A DNA stretch of 64,000 bases from Bradyrhizobium sp. AZCC 2176 (GCF_036924645.1 NZ_JAZHRX010000001.1:3871501-3935500), one strand, 5' to 3'. Shown: positions 51,598 through 60,207, numbered from the stretch's first letter. Program-made: numbers and translations. Notes: generated by a model not told the origin, from the sequence alone.

Positions 51598-52335
51598 ATG
51601 ACGCTTGTTCGCTACGAGAGCACGGGTCACGTCGCCACCATCACGATGGACCGCGCATCCTCGCACAACGCGCTCAACAACGCGCTGTGTGACGAACTTA
51701 GGCAGGCCTGGCAGCGTTTCCACGACAGCGACGATCGCGTGGCGGTGCTCGCATCGTCGGAGGACGCGTATTTCTCTGTTGGCGCCGACGTGAAGGATCT
51801 CCCTGTCAATATGTGGCACGCGGTGCCCGGCCTGGGCGTCGAACTCGACAAGCCGGTCATTGCCGCGACGTCAGGATGGGTCGTCGGCGGTGCGTTCGTG
51901 CTGGTGCAGATGGCGGACATGTGCGTGGCATCGGAGACGACGCGCTTCATCTATCCCGAGGGCAAGATCGGCACTACCGCCGGCGGCATCTCCTCGGTGA
52001 TGGCGCGCATGCCGCACAAGATCGCCATGGAGTTTCTTCTGGTCGGCGAGGAAATGTCGGCGGAGCGCGCCTACCAGATCGGCTTCGTCAACAAGGTCGC
52101 GCCGAAGGGCCAGCATGTCGCACTCGCCCAGCAGATGGCGGCCAAGATCGCCGCCAACGCGCCGCTGGTGGTCCGCGCGCTGAAGAAACTGGCCCGCGAC
52201 GCCATGCCGAAGGGACCGCTGGAAGGGGTCGCCGAGGTGCGCCGACTGCTCGATGTCATCAGGGACAGCGAAGACCTGAAGGAAGGCGTCAAGGCGTTCG
52301 CCGAAAAGCGCAAGCCCGACTTCAAGGGCAGATAG
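51598..52335 (+). CDS. Enoyl-CoA hydratase/isomerase-family protein
   Basis: The 245-residue crotonase-fold protein has the oxyanion segments YFSVGADVKDLPVNM and ATSGWVVGGAFVLVQMADMC. YPEGKIGTTAGGISSVMARM sits at the active-site loop with one Glu retained (PEGK). Codon use and length are typical. It differs clearly from the paralogue at 42581. ATG 51598 is preceded by GGGGAA. Its substrate is unknown; cotranscription with the cupin gene is likely. Confidence 0.87.
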   Translation: MTLVRYESTGHVATITMDRASSHNALNNALCDELRQAWQRFHDSDDRVAVLASSEDAYFSVGADVKDLPVNMWHAVPGLGVELDKPVIAATSGWVVGGAFVLVQMADMCVASETTRFIYPEGKIGTTAGGISSVMARMPHKIAMEFLLVGEEMSAERAYQIGFVNKVAPKGQHVALAQQMAAKIAANAPLVVRALKKLARDAMPKGPLEGVAEVRRLLDVIRDSEDLKEGVKAFAEKRKPDFKGR

Positions 52336-52462
52336 CGGCCATTCGCCGCCGGATACCGGCGACCGCACGCCACTTCGCTGCCCGAAAAATAATTTGAAAG
52401 AGGATGTCGGATCCGCCGCGGCGGGTTCGTCCTTGGCTCGAGCCCTCCAAAAAAGGAACCCG

Positions 52463-52888
52463 ATGATGGCCAAAATGATCTTCGTCAATCTGCCGGTCAG
52501 CGATCTCGCCCGCTCGACCGCCTTCTATCAGGCGATCGGCGCCGAAAAGAACCCGCAATTCTCCGATGACACGGGGTCCTGCATGGTGTTTTCCGACACC
52601 ATCCACGTCATGCTGCTGACGCACGACAAGTATCGGCAGTTTACCTCGAAGAAGATCGCCGACGCCAAGGCCACGAGCCAGGTCCTGATCTGCCTTTCCG
52701 CCGACAGCCGCGACGCGGTGGACGATGTGGTTGGTAGGGCGAAAGGCGCGGGCGGCGGTGCCGATCCGGGTCCGAAGCAGGATTATGGCTTCATGTATGG
52801 CCGCAGCTTTGAAGATCCTGATGGGCACCACTGGGAAGTGATGTGGATGGATGTCGCTGCCGCCCAATCCGCCATGGCTCAAGCCTGA
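52463..52888 (+). CDS. VOC-family (glyoxalase/bleomycin-resistance fold) protein
   Basis: The 141-residue protein has the paired beta-alpha-beta-beta-beta modules of the vicinal oxygen chelate fold (MIFVNLPVSDLARSTAFYQA, GFMYGRSFEDPDGHHWEVMW). The C-terminal Glu of HHWEVMW is a usual metal ligand. ATG 52463 or 52466 may start. It resembles the lactoylglutathione-lyase-like group without a defined substrate. The second VOC gene begins 35 bp after its stop. Confidence 0.85.
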   Translation: MMAKMIFVNLPVSDLARSTAFYQAIGAEKNPQFSDDTGSCMVFSDTIHVMLLTHDKYRQFTSKKIADAKATSQVLICLSADSRDAVDDVVGRAKGAGGGADPGPKQDYGFMYGRSFEDPDGHHWEVMWMDVAAAQSAMAQA

Positions 52889-52922
52889 CCAGTTCAAGCC
52901 TGTCGCAATCCGGAGTTCTCCG

Positions 52923-53411
52923 ATGTCCAAGATTTCCCCCTGCCTGTGGTTTAGCAGCGAGGCCGAGGAGGCCGCAAACCTGTACGTCTCACTGCTGCCC
53001 GATTCCCGGATCGAGAAAGTCCAAAAGAACACCGTTGATAGTCCTGCCGGCAAGGCCGGTTCGGTGCTGGTGGTCGAATTCACGTTGGCCGGCCAGCGGT
53101 TCATGGCGCTGAATGGCAACAAGCCACTCGACTTCACCCACGCCGTCTCGTTCAAGATCGACTGCGCCGATCAGGCCGAGGTCGATCGGCTCTGGGACGC
53201 ATTGCTAGCGGACGGCGGCAAGGCCGTGCAATGCGGCTGGCTGAAGGATCGCTACGGCGTGTCATGGCAGATCGTGCCGACCGCGGCAATGAAATACATC
53301 GGCGGTTCCGACACAGCCGGGGCGCAGCGCGCGATGCAGGCGATGATGGGCATGGTCAAGCTCGACATCGAAAGCCTGAAGCGCGCATATGAGGGCAAGA
53401 GCGCGGCGTAG
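52923..53411 (+). CDS. PhnB/YjdN-type VOC protein
   Basis: The 162-residue protein is of the PhnB-like VOC group (MSKISPCLWFSSEAEEAANL, RFMALNGNKPLDFTHAVSFK, YGVSWQIVPTAAMKYIGG), often annotated as 3-demethylubiquinone methyltransferase though it lacks a SAM site. ATG 52923 gives the family N-terminus; longer starts within the preceding gene are unconserved. Function is unknown. Confidence 0.87.
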   Translation: MSKISPCLWFSSEAEEAANLYVSLLPDSRIEKVQKNTVDSPAGKAGSVLVVEFTLAGQRFMALNGNKPLDFTHAVSFKIDCADQAEVDRLWDALLADGGKAVQCGWLKDRYGVSWQIVPTAAMKYIGGSDTAGAQRAMQAMMGMVKLDIESLKRAYEGKSAA

Positions 53412-53420
53412 CGCAGGTTT

Positions 53421-53517
53421 CGTAGGGTGGGCAAGCGACAGCGTGCCCACCATTCACGATGACAGTCTGCCGAGAGATCGTGGGCACGGCGCAAAGCGCA
53501 CCTTTGCCCACCCTACA
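53421..53517. repeat. Dispersed palindromic repeat, GTAGGGTGGGCA type
   Basis: CGTAGGGTGGGCA at the left end and TGCCCACCCTACA at the right end form an inverted repeat, with internal GTGCCCAC/GTGGGCAC arms. This is a familiar type of dispersed intergenic unit in Bradyrhizobium, as I recall. It may also serve as a terminator for the VOC gene. Confidence 0.65.
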
Positions 53518-53522
53518 CATTT

Positions 53523-53603
53523 CTAATAACTGACCCTCAAACCCACGCCGCCGTGGAGCGTGTTGCCGACCGGCTGCGGGCCGGCGGTGCCGTTGAAACG
53601 CGT
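53523..53603 (-). pseudogene. C-terminal remnant of an outer-membrane beta-barrel gene
   Basis: The minus strand encodes FNGTAGPQPVGNTLHGGVGL followed by RVSY and a stop codon, the typical last strands of an outer-membrane protein with a terminal aromatic residue. Nothing upstream continues the frame. Confidence 0.5.
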
Positions 53604-53684
53604 TCAATGCGGTGGACATAAAAATCCGGAGCCGCCACACTCAAATTTGCCGCGATGTCATCCAGTCCCTGATTCCGCACCAGA

Positions 53685-54995
53685 TTGTCTGTGAAGCCAG
53701 CAGCCCCATCACATTATGTCCTGCCCGATTCGATGATGCGCGCGGGCATCATCGCAGCAGTGCTGTTTGTTCTCGCGCATTTCGCAATGCTGATCGGCGT
53801 CACCACGCCGGAGAAATTCTATTTCGACGAGGTGCATTACGTGCCGGCGGCGCGGCAGATGCTCGAGCCAATAATGCCGCAGCCGACGCTCAATCCGATG
53901 CACCCGCCGCTCGCCAAGCAGTTCATCGCGCTGTCGATCCATTCGTTTGGCGATGGGCCGTTGGGCTGGCGCTATCCGGGCGTCCTGTTCGGATCGCTCG
54001 CCATCGTCGCCATGTATCTGTGCGGCCTGGCACTGTTCGCGGCGCAGGGGCCGGCCATCGCAGCGAGCCTGCTTGCCTTCTTCAACCAGATGCTGTTCGT
54101 GCAATCGCGGATCGCGATGCTGGATATTTTCGCGCTTACCTTCGGCCTGTTCGCCATCGCGGCGTTCATGCACGGCTTTCGAAGACAGCGGCCGCATCTG
54201 TGGTTCGCGCTTGCCGGGATCGGCTTCGGCTTGTCGATTGCCTGCAAATGGAGCGGGCTGTTCGTGCTCGCGGTCTGCATCGTCATCGTCGCCGTGATCC
54301 GCCTGATGCAAAGCTGGCGCACCCAATTCGCCGATGCCCGGCCCGACGATTGGTACCGGCCCGATCTTTGGCCCGGCTTCAAGGCCTGGCACTTTGCAGC
54401 GTGCTTCATTCTGATTCCAGCCGCCGTCTACTTCGCGACGTTCACTCCGCTGTACGGATTTTCGGTTCCAGATATCCTGGAAGCGCAACGGCGGATCTTT
54501 GGCGATAACACCACGACTGCGATCGCAGGCCACACCTACATGAGTTCATGGCCGTCCTGGCCGTTCCTGGTGCGCCCGGTCTGGTATCTCTTTGACAAGA
54601 TCGGTGACGACCAGATCGCCGCCGTGGTCTTCCTCGGCAACCCGCTGATCCTGTGGCCTGCGCTGATTGCCGTCGTGATCTGTCTGCGCGACTGGATCGT
54701 AACGCGGCGGGTCGATGCCTTCCTGGTATTGGCGTTCTATTTCGGCCCATACCTCGCATGGGCGTTGCTGCCGCGAACGCTGGGCTTCATCTATTACTAC
54801 CTGCCAGCCGCAACGACGGCGAACTTCGCGCTGGTGTATGCCTTGAAACGCGGCAGCATGCCGGGATGGCTGCTATGGACCTACGTTGCGGTCGGGTTTG
54901 CCGGCTTTGCCGCAATGTTGCCGGTATCGGCCGCGTTCATAGGTACCTCGATGGCGACGTTCAGCCGCCTGATGATCTTCCAGAACTGGATCTGA
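53685..54995 (+). CDS. PMT-family (phospholipid-carrier-dependent) glycosyltransferase
   Basis: The protein (up to 436 residues) has about ten membrane segments. The catalytic Asp-Glu motif FDEVHYVPAARQML follows TM1, and HPPLAKQFIALSIHSFGDGP and GWRYPGVLFG are hallmark PMT/GT39 segments. These enzymes transfer sugars from polyprenyl-phosphate donors to proteins, lipids or polysaccharides at the periplasmic face. The start is unsure: TTG 53685, GTG 53691 and ATG 53733 all lack a clear ribosome-binding site. No linked glycan operon is present. Confidence 0.85.
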   Translation: MSVKPAAPSHYVLPDSMMRAGIIAAVLFVLAHFAMLIGVTTPEKFYFDEVHYVPAARQMLEPIMPQPTLNPMHPPLAKQFIALSIHSFGDGPLGWRYPGVLFGSLAIVAMYLCGLALFAAQGPAIAASLLAFFNQMLFVQSRIAMLDIFALTFGLFAIAAFMHGFRRQRPHLWFALAGIGFGLSIACKWSGLFVLAVCIVIVAVIRLMQSWRTQFADARPDDWYRPDLWPGFKAWHFAACFILIPAAVYFATFTPLYGFSVPDILEAQRRIFGDNTTTAIAGHTYMSSWPSWPFLVRPVWYLFDKIGDDQIAAVVFLGNPLILWPALIAVVICLRDWIVTRRVDAFLVLAFYFGPYLAWALLPRTLGFIYYYLPAATTANFALVYALKRGSMPGWLLWTYVAVGFAGFAAMLPVSAAFIGTSMATFSRLMIFQNWI

Positions 54996-55029
54996 GCGGC
55001 ACTGTGCCGATCGCCGAACGTGCAGCCGG

Positions 55030-55462
55030 ATGACGATTGTGACGGCGGCGATGCTGTGGCCGCTGCTGCCGAAGGTGCTCGCGCTGCCGTCGCCGTCGCA
55101 GCTTAGTGCGGCGAGTCGCCCTCCCGCAGGAGGGTATGTATCGGCGCGAGGCCGAGAACATGCTTCGACAGTCGCAGAAGATGGAAGCGATCGGGCAATT
55201 GACCGGCGGCGTGGCCCACGACTTCAACAATCTGCTCACGATCATCAGCGGCAATCTGGAGATCGTCGATCGTTGTTGCAGTCGTGGAGCGAGGCCACCC
55301 GCGAACGGTCCGGCCTGAGGTCTTGTTCATGACCGGCTATTCGCGGGATGCGATCGTGCATCAGGGCCGGCTGGATCCCGGGGTGTCGTTGCTGCAGAAG
55401 CCCGTCACCCAGGCCTTGCTGGCGTCAAAGATCAGGGAGATTCTCAACAAGGTGTTGATTGC
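55030..55462 (+). pseudogene. Decayed hybrid sensor histidine kinase
   Basis: Three fragments of one protein type appear in order but in different frames. First is a membrane-proximal piece ([20 protein letters not shown]). Second is the H-box region ([20 protein letters not shown] followed by [14 protein letters not shown]). Third is the end of a receiver domain (EVLFMTGYSRDAIVHQGRLD then LLQKPVTQALLASKIREIL). The ATPase domain and most of the receiver are missing. Frameshifts and deletions make this non-functional. Confidence 0.75.
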
Positions 55463-55511
55463 GAAGGATTGGCGAGCCGTTACGTCGCATATCGCGGCTG
55501 CGACGAATGGA

Positions 55512-55541
55512 GATCCGCCTGCCGCAAGCGGCAGGCGGATC
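55512..55541. terminator. Strong hairpin downstream of the OmpA-family gene
   Basis: GATCCGCCTGCCGC and its reverse complement, separated by AA, form a 14-bp perfect inverted repeat 14 bp past the ompA-like stop codon. A long U-run is missing on either strand. It may terminate the ompA-like transcript or stabilise its 3' end. Confidence 0.55.
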
Positions 55542-55555
55542 GGTCTTCAAAAACC

Positions 55556-56188
55556 TCACTTCGAGGCGGTCTTGGTGTCCATGTTGACGACCTGAACGCG
55601 GCGGTTGGTCGGGTCCGTCGGCGCATTCGGATCCTTCGGCCTGGTCTCGCCATAACCGACGGTGACGAGATTGGCGCCGGCGATGCCGTACTTCTCGGTC
55701 AGGTACTTCTTGATCGTGTCGGCGCGGCGCTCGGAAAGATCCTGGTTATACGTCTCGCTGCCGATTGCGTCGGTATGACCGGCGACCACGAAGGTCGAAC
55801 CCTTCAGGCTCGAATCGGAGAGCGCCTTGCCGAGCTCCTGCACCGCGGTCACTGAGCCCTTGCTGATGTCGGCCGAATTGTAGTCGAACTGGATTTCGAG
55901 ATCGATCTTCGGCTTGCTCGCGGCAAGTTCCGCAATCTCCTGACGCTCGCCGAGCGACAGCGACCGGGTCTTGCGGTTGCGCAGCGTGTTGACGAAGCTG
56001 GTTTCCTTGGCCTGCACGGCGGCATCCACCGGCTGCTGCGGGCCGCTCGAAAGGCCGCGGGTCGCGCCCGGCTTCGGCTTCAAGGCGTCCAGGATCTTGT
56101 CGGCCGAGACGGTGTCGCCGGCGACCGCCAGGCCCGCTGTCATCGACAGCGCGGCGCCGATAGTCGTGATTGAAAGAAAGCGGGTCAT
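55556..56188 (-). CDS. OmpA-family outer-membrane/periplasmic protein
   Basis: ATG 56188 gives 210 residues with a signal peptide ending ...TAGLAVA. The middle region is charged (QAKETSFVNTLRNRKTRSLS). The C-terminal OmpA peptidoglycan-binding domain has VVAGHTDAIGSETYNQDLSE and RRADTIKKYLTEKYGI, with the Asp and Arg that hold diaminopimelate, and GYGETRPKDPNAPTDPTNRR. There is no beta-barrel, so it is a periplasmic wall-anchored protein. A CRP-like palindrome lies 86 bp upstream and a strong hairpin downstream. Confidence 0.9.
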   Translation of the reverse strand: MTRFLSITTIGAALSMTAGLAVAGDTVSADKILDALKPKPGATRGLSSGPQQPVDAAVQAKETSFVNTLRNRKTRSLSLGERQEIAELAASKPKIDLEIQFDYNSADISKGSVTAVQELGKALSDSSLKGSTFVVAGHTDAIGSETYNQDLSERRADTIKKYLTEKYGIAGANLVTVGYGETRPKDPNAPTDPTNRRVQVVNMDTKTASK

Positions 56189-56273
56189 TGTCCAATCCTC
56201 ACTGTTAACGCCTGCATACTGGCGTGCATGACGTTTTGATGCTGCGATCATAGGATGGGTTCAAAGCGACGAA

Positions 56274-56289
56274 TGTGATTCAAGTCACA
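56274..56289. promoter_or_regulatory. CRP/FNR-family binding-site candidate
   Basis: TGTGATTCAAGTCACA is exactly TGTGA-N6-TCACA, the CRP consensus. It lies 86 bp upstream of the ompA-like start codon on the other strand. Confidence 0.55.
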
Positions 56290-56551
56290 CTGGTAAACAA
56301 GACGCGCTACCGCGGGCCGGAATCGTCTCGGCCTCGACCGTCACTTCTGCTGCGACGTCGGACGTCGTCTGGCCGGTCTCGACGTCGGTATCAGGCTTTC
56401 GCCAAGTTTGATAAAGGCTACTCGCGCTGTGCAGCGATCCGAGCCGCAGCGATTCGGCGATCTCAATGTCCCGCAGCACAACGCACGGCAGTGACAGGAC
56501 GGTGCCAGCAGGGTTGCATCCGGAGTTTTGCGGGATAAGCGACCGCTGCAT
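56285..56551 (-). CDS. Possible small hypothetical protein
   Basis: The 88-codon frame contains a protein-like stretch (VLRDIEIAESLRLGSLHSAS, SDVAAEVTVEAETIPARG) with normal amino-acid balance, but no family is recognised. Its start region has no evident ribosome-binding site, and the frame overlaps the CRP-type palindrome at its 3' end. It may be spurious. Confidence 0.3.
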   Translation of the reverse strand: MQRSLIPQNSGCNPAGTVLSLPCVVLRDIEIAESLRLGSLHSASSLYQTWRKPDTDVETGQTTSDVAAEVTVEAETIPARGSASCLPV

Positions 56552-56811
56552 TACTATCCGCAGTTCGCTTCAGAAAAGAAAAACTGTGTACCGTCGCGCC
56601 AGCGCCGATCTCTGGACAACAAATCGGCCAGATGCGCGCCTAGCAAATCGACTCACAAAAAAATCTGAAGAAGAATTCGTTCGGGGCAACCAAACGGGCG
56701 GGGCGGGTGTTACAGTCAGTCAAGCGTCAGCGTGAGTACCAAGGTTATCGTACCAGCGCATCGGAGCCTGCCGGTTCCGGAAGTTCAATGCCAACACTAA
56801 TAGGAGCGGCG

Positions 56812-57018
56812 ATGATCGCCGCTGCAATTTTGCTGTCGACGCTGATCAATTCGCTCGGCAGCCGCTATGTCGGGTTCGAAAGCCCGACAGAGGAGAGCGC
56901 GTGGCTGGTCGATCGTCTCACCGGGCACGTCTACAAATGCCATGCGCCCCAGCCCGGCCGCGCCTCCTGCGAGGCCGAGATCGCAACCGGCAGCGTGGGG
57001 GAGCGGCCGAAGCGGTAA
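56812..57018 (+). CDS. Small membrane-anchored hypothetical protein
   Basis: ATG 56812, preceded by AGGAG at 5-6 nt, gives 68 residues. An N-terminal hydrophobic anchor (MIAAAILLSTLINSLGSRYV) is followed by a hydrophilic part with two Cys (YKCHAPQPGRASCEAE), probably periplasmic. ATG 56788 adds eight residues. Short proteins of this form with SAWLVDRLTGHVYKC are known to me from related genomes, without function. Confidence 0.6.
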   Translation: MIAAAILLSTLINSLGSRYVGFESPTEESAWLVDRLTGHVYKCHAPQPGRASCEAEIATGSVGERPKR

Positions 57019-57096
57019 GCTGAGTTCGCGCCGCGCTCCGGCGACCACGGAACCCGGGACTCCCCTCACGCGCGAATCCCGCTACATTGTCGCGCG

Positions 57097-58275
57097 ATGC
57101 CCCGCGCGACTGAACCCCGACCCCTGACCAAAACCGAAGCCCGGCGAATCTGGCTGCAAGCCCAGCGGCTCGATACGCGCGAGCCGTTCGGTGCCGGACC
57201 GCAGGCGGTTGCGGCGGCGGTGGACCATCTCGGCTATGTGCAGATCGACACCATTCACGTCATCGAGCGCTGCCATCATCACATCCTCTATAGCCGAATC
57301 CCGGCCTACGCCCGCGCGGACCTGCGCCAGGCGCAGAGCGTCGACAAGAGCGTGTTCGAATACTGGACGCATGCGTTGTCCTATGTTCCGGCGAAGGATT
57401 TCCGCTTTTTCGTTCCGGCGATGCGGGAGCACCGGCGTGAGGGCCATCGATGGTTTGCTTCCGTAAAGCCCGAGGACACCCGCAAGGTGATGCGGCTGTT
57501 GCGGCGCGACGGCGCGCTGACCATCCGCGATATCGAGGACGACGTGCTGACCGAGAAGGAACATCTCTGGCAGAGCAGAAAACCCTCGAAGCGGGCGCTG
57601 CAGCTTGCTTTTTACACCGGCGAGGTGACGATCTCCGAACGCACCGGCATGCTGAAGACCTATGAACTGATGACGCGGCATTTCGGTTGGGACAAGCCGC
57701 CGAAGCCGGCCTCGACGGCTGAAATCACCGCCTACCTGCTCGACCGTGCGCTACGCTCGCAGGGCGTCGTCAGCCTCGATTCGATCTGCCATCTCGACGC
57801 GCCGAGCAAGGGAGCGGTCCGCCGCCTGATCGAGGCAAGGGTCCGGCGCAAGGAATTGGCGCCGGTCGCACTCGAGGGCGCCGGCAAGCAAGAGCATTGG
57901 GCGCGGCCCGAGGTGCTGGAAGCGGATGGATCTCTGTCGGCTGGCGAGGCTGCCAGTCCGGTGCACATCCTCTCCCCGTTCGATCCCCTGGTCATCCAGC
58001 GCAAACGCACCGAACTGTTCTTCGACTACGGCCACCGCTTCGAGGCCTATGTGCCGAAGGAGAAGCGCCTGTTCGGCTATTTCGCGCTGCCGGTCCTGGT
58101 CGGCGAAGACATCGTTGCCGTCATCGACCTCAAGACCGACCGCCCGAACAAAAAGCTCCTGATGCAGAAATGGAGCTGGGTCGGCAAGGGCGCGGCGAAG
58201 GGCGCGCGCAAGGACTACAAACGCCGCATCGAGGAAGAACTTGATCGCTTTGAGCGGTTTCAGTTGGCGGAGTGA
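57097..58275 (+). CDS. YcaQ-family winged-helix DNA glycosylase-like protein
   Basis: The 392-residue protein matches the HTH_42/YcaQ family. The family QxD motif is in LGYVQIDTIHVIERCHHHIL, three winged-helix repeats follow, and the C-terminal signature is LSPFDPLVIQRKRTELFFDY followed by GHRFEAYVPKEKRLFGYFAL. E. coli YcaQ unhooks DNA interstrand crosslinks, and the Streptomyces relative AlkX/AZL acts on related lesions. It is a single-gene unit here. A repair role is inferred from the family. Confidence 0.85.
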   Translation: MPRATEPRPLTKTEARRIWLQAQRLDTREPFGAGPQAVAAAVDHLGYVQIDTIHVIERCHHHILYSRIPAYARADLRQAQSVDKSVFEYWTHALSYVPAKDFRFFVPAMREHRREGHRWFASVKPEDTRKVMRLLRRDGALTIRDIEDDVLTEKEHLWQSRKPSKRALQLAFYTGEVTISERTGMLKTYELMTRHFGWDKPPKPASTAEITAYLLDRALRSQGVVSLDSICHLDAPSKGAVRRLIEARVRRKELAPVALEGAGKQEHWARPEVLEADGSLSAGEAASPVHILSPFDPLVIQRKRTELFFDYGHRFEAYVPKEKRLFGYFALPVLVGEDIVAVIDLKTDRPNKKLLMQKWSWVGKGAAKGARKDYKRRIEEELDRFERFQLAE

Positions 58276-58344
58276 GGTTTCCGTCCAGGAACCCGGTGCC
58301 GCCGGGTTGGTTAGTTCCATGTCGAGGAAGCTGAGGGAGACGAC

Positions 58345-58809
58345 ATGGCCAAGGACAAATCGATTCTGGAAAAGTTCACCGACAAGGTGAAAGGCATCGC
58401 CGGCACCGCGACGGAAGCCGCAAGCCAGGCGCTGAAGGCGGATGAGCCGGGCTTGAGGGCGGACGAACGCGCGCTGGCCTATGTACCGCTCGCCGCCGAC
58501 GGGCTTGTTTCCGATCCGCTGATGGTATCGCCGGTCGCGGCCACGCCGGCACGGCGAACGCGCGTGGCAAAGAAAGCGCGGAGCGCGGCGACGGCCCGAA
58601 CCACGAAAGCCAAGACACCGAAAGCCAAGGCTCCGAAAACAAAAGTCGCGAAGGCCAGAGCCAAGGCCGCGAAGACCACTAGCGCCCGGGCTGTGAAGAA
58701 GGCTGCGAAGAAATCCACCAGCCGGAGCAGCAAGCGGCCATTGCCGGCTGCACGAAGCGCGAAGAACACTACTCCCAAGACCACGCGCAGAAAGATGCGA
58801 CGCGCGTAA
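58345..58809 (+). CDS. Histone H1-like Lys/Ala-rich basic protein
   Basis: The 154-residue protein has a short amphipathic N-terminal segment (ILEKFTDKVKGIAGTATEAA) and a long C-terminal tail rich in Lys, Ala, Thr and Arg. The tail has repeating KAK/KTK units (KAKTPKAKAPKTKVAKARAK, AVKKAAKKSTSRSSKR). It resembles the C-terminal tail of eukaryotic H1 and bacterial HctB/AlgP-like proteins and could bind DNA or RNA. The ATG has GAGGGAG upstream. No regulatory element is evident. Confidence 0.75.
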   Translation: MAKDKSILEKFTDKVKGIAGTATEAASQALKADEPGLRADERALAYVPLAADGLVSDPLMVSPVAATPARRTRVAKKARSAATARTTKAKTPKAKAPKTKVAKARAKAAKTTSARAVKKAAKKSTSRSSKRPLPAARSAKNTTPKTTRRKMRRA

Positions 58810-58974
58810 TACGCGACGTGGGCTTGCTCGCATGAGCGCAGCGACATGCGGCTGCAACCGCGGCCGTCGCGTCGCTCATCGGGGGCTAAAGCCCCGGTTT
58901 CGATCCGTTCGCCCTTCGGTTTCTGGGAAAGCAATTACCTCTTAACCTATTTCTCATCACGAAATGATGACCGA

Positions 58975-59013
58975 TGACGAATGTTGACATTCGTCAGTGA
59001 GCATTCAATACTC
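58975..59013 (+). promoter_or_regulatory. Promoter and overlapping TetR-type operator of the RND operon
   Basis: TTGACA (58984-58989), a 17-bp spacer and AATACT (59007-59012) form the promoter. A perfect inverted repeat TGACGAATG-TTGA-CATTCGTCA (58975-58996) overlaps the -35 hexamer, so a bound dimer would block RNA polymerase. The TetR gene at 63368 is the natural candidate. Confidence 0.6.
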
Positions 59014-59042
59014 TTCATCAGATCCTGCGATGGAGAGTCCGA

Positions 59043-60149
59043 ATGTTCGCCCGTTCCATTTTCTCTAACTATTACAGGCTTTTGACGGGTGCATCGCTGG
59101 CCTTTGCAGTGTTCGCGCTGGCCGGCTGCAATGAAAAGGCGGCTGAAACGGCTGCTCCCGGACGTCCAGTTCTGATCGCCACCGTGCATTATGCGGCCGA
59201 GACGCCGGAACGCAGCTTTGTCGGCACCATCCGGCCCCGGATCGAGACCGACATGGGCTTCCGGGTTCCCGGCAAGGTCGCGAGGCGTCTGGTCGAGGTC
59301 GGCCAGACCGTCGATATCGGCCAGCCGCTGGCCACCCTCGACGAGGTCGATCTGAAGCTGCAGGCCGAGCAGGCGGAGGCCGAATTCCGCGCCGCCACCG
59401 GCGTGCTGGCGCAGGCTGGCGCCGCCGAGCAGCGTGCCAAGGATCTGCGCGCCAAGGGCTGGACCACCGACGCCCAGATGGATCAGAGCCGCGCCGCGGC
59501 CGATGAAGCGCGCGCCCGCCTTAATCGCGCCGAGCGGCAGGTCGAACTCACCAAGAATTCTCTGTCTTATGCGACGCTGCTGGCCGACAGCCGCGGCGTC
59601 GTCACCGCGACCCTGATCGATCCCGGCCAGGTCGTCGCCTCCGGCCAGACCGCGGTCCGCGTCGCGCGCTTTGCCGAGAAGGAAGCCGTGGTCGCTATCC
59701 CGGAGACACTGGTCGGGCGTGCCAAGGCCGGCACAGCGACCGTGACGCTGTGGTCGGATTCGGAAAAGAAATATGCCGCGAAGCTGCGCGAGATCGCGCC
59801 TTCGGCGGATCCAGCGACCCGAACCTATCTTGCGAAATTCTCGTTGCCGGAAGCCGACGACAAGGTTTCGCTCGGCATGACCGCGACGCTGACGCTCGCT
59901 GATGCCGCCACCGAGCGCGTGGCAAAGCTGCCGCTGTCGGCGCTGTTCAGCCAGGGCGCCAATCCCTCACTGTATATCGTTGATGATGCCGGCGCGGTGA
60001 AGCTGCAGCCGGTGGTCGTGAAATCTTATGAGAGCAATTCGGTCGTGATCGCAGGCGGCGTCAATGAAGGCGCCAAGGTGGTCGCGCTCGGCGTGCAGAA
60101 GATCGATCCGGCCCAGAAGGTCCGGGTGGTTTCCTCGCTGTCGTTCTAG
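59043..60149 (+). CDS. RND efflux periplasmic adaptor (membrane fusion) lipoprotein
   Basis: The 368-residue protein has a lipoprotein signal with lipobox FALAGC (Cys29). The lipoyl/barrel-sandwich domain (VPGKVARRLVEVGQTVDIGQ) is split by an alpha-helical hairpin (residues about 105-175, rich in Ala/Glu/Arg), followed by the beta-barrel and membrane-proximal domains (GMTATLTLAD). It links the inner-membrane pump to an outer-membrane channel not encoded here. The permease gene begins 58 bp downstream. Confidence 0.92.
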   Translation: MFARSIFSNYYRLLTGASLAFAVFALAGCNEKAAETAAPGRPVLIATVHYAAETPERSFVGTIRPRIETDMGFRVPGKVARRLVEVGQTVDIGQPLATLDEVDLKLQAEQAEAEFRAATGVLAQAGAAEQRAKDLRAKGWTTDAQMDQSRAAADEARARLNRAERQVELTKNSLSYATLLADSRGVVTATLIDPGQVVASGQTAVRVARFAEKEAVVAIPETLVGRAKAGTATVTLWSDSEKKYAAKLREIAPSADPATRTYLAKFSLPEADDKVSLGMTATLTLADAATERVAKLPLSALFSQGANPSLYIVDDAGAVKLQPVVVKSYESNSVVIAGGVNEGAKVVALGVQKIDPAQKVRVVSSLSF

Positions 60150-60207
60150 TTCGTCATTGCGATCGCGATGACGGCCATGGCTACGTTTTTCGGATCTGGA
60201 GAGTGAC

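Larger units (their letters stand above)
56189..56811. other. Intergenic region upstream of the OmpA-family gene
   Basis: This 623-bp stretch contains a CRP-type palindrome (56274-56289) and a minus-strand frame of 88 codons (56285-56551) that I treat as doubtful. The rest, including the part near 56570-56700, shows no supportable gene. Confidence 0.5.

Noticed and set aside
52923..53411. Naming the VOC protein 3-demethylubiquinone-9 3-methyltransferase
   Set aside because: That widespread label is not supported: the protein has a glyoxalase fold and no SAM-binding motif.
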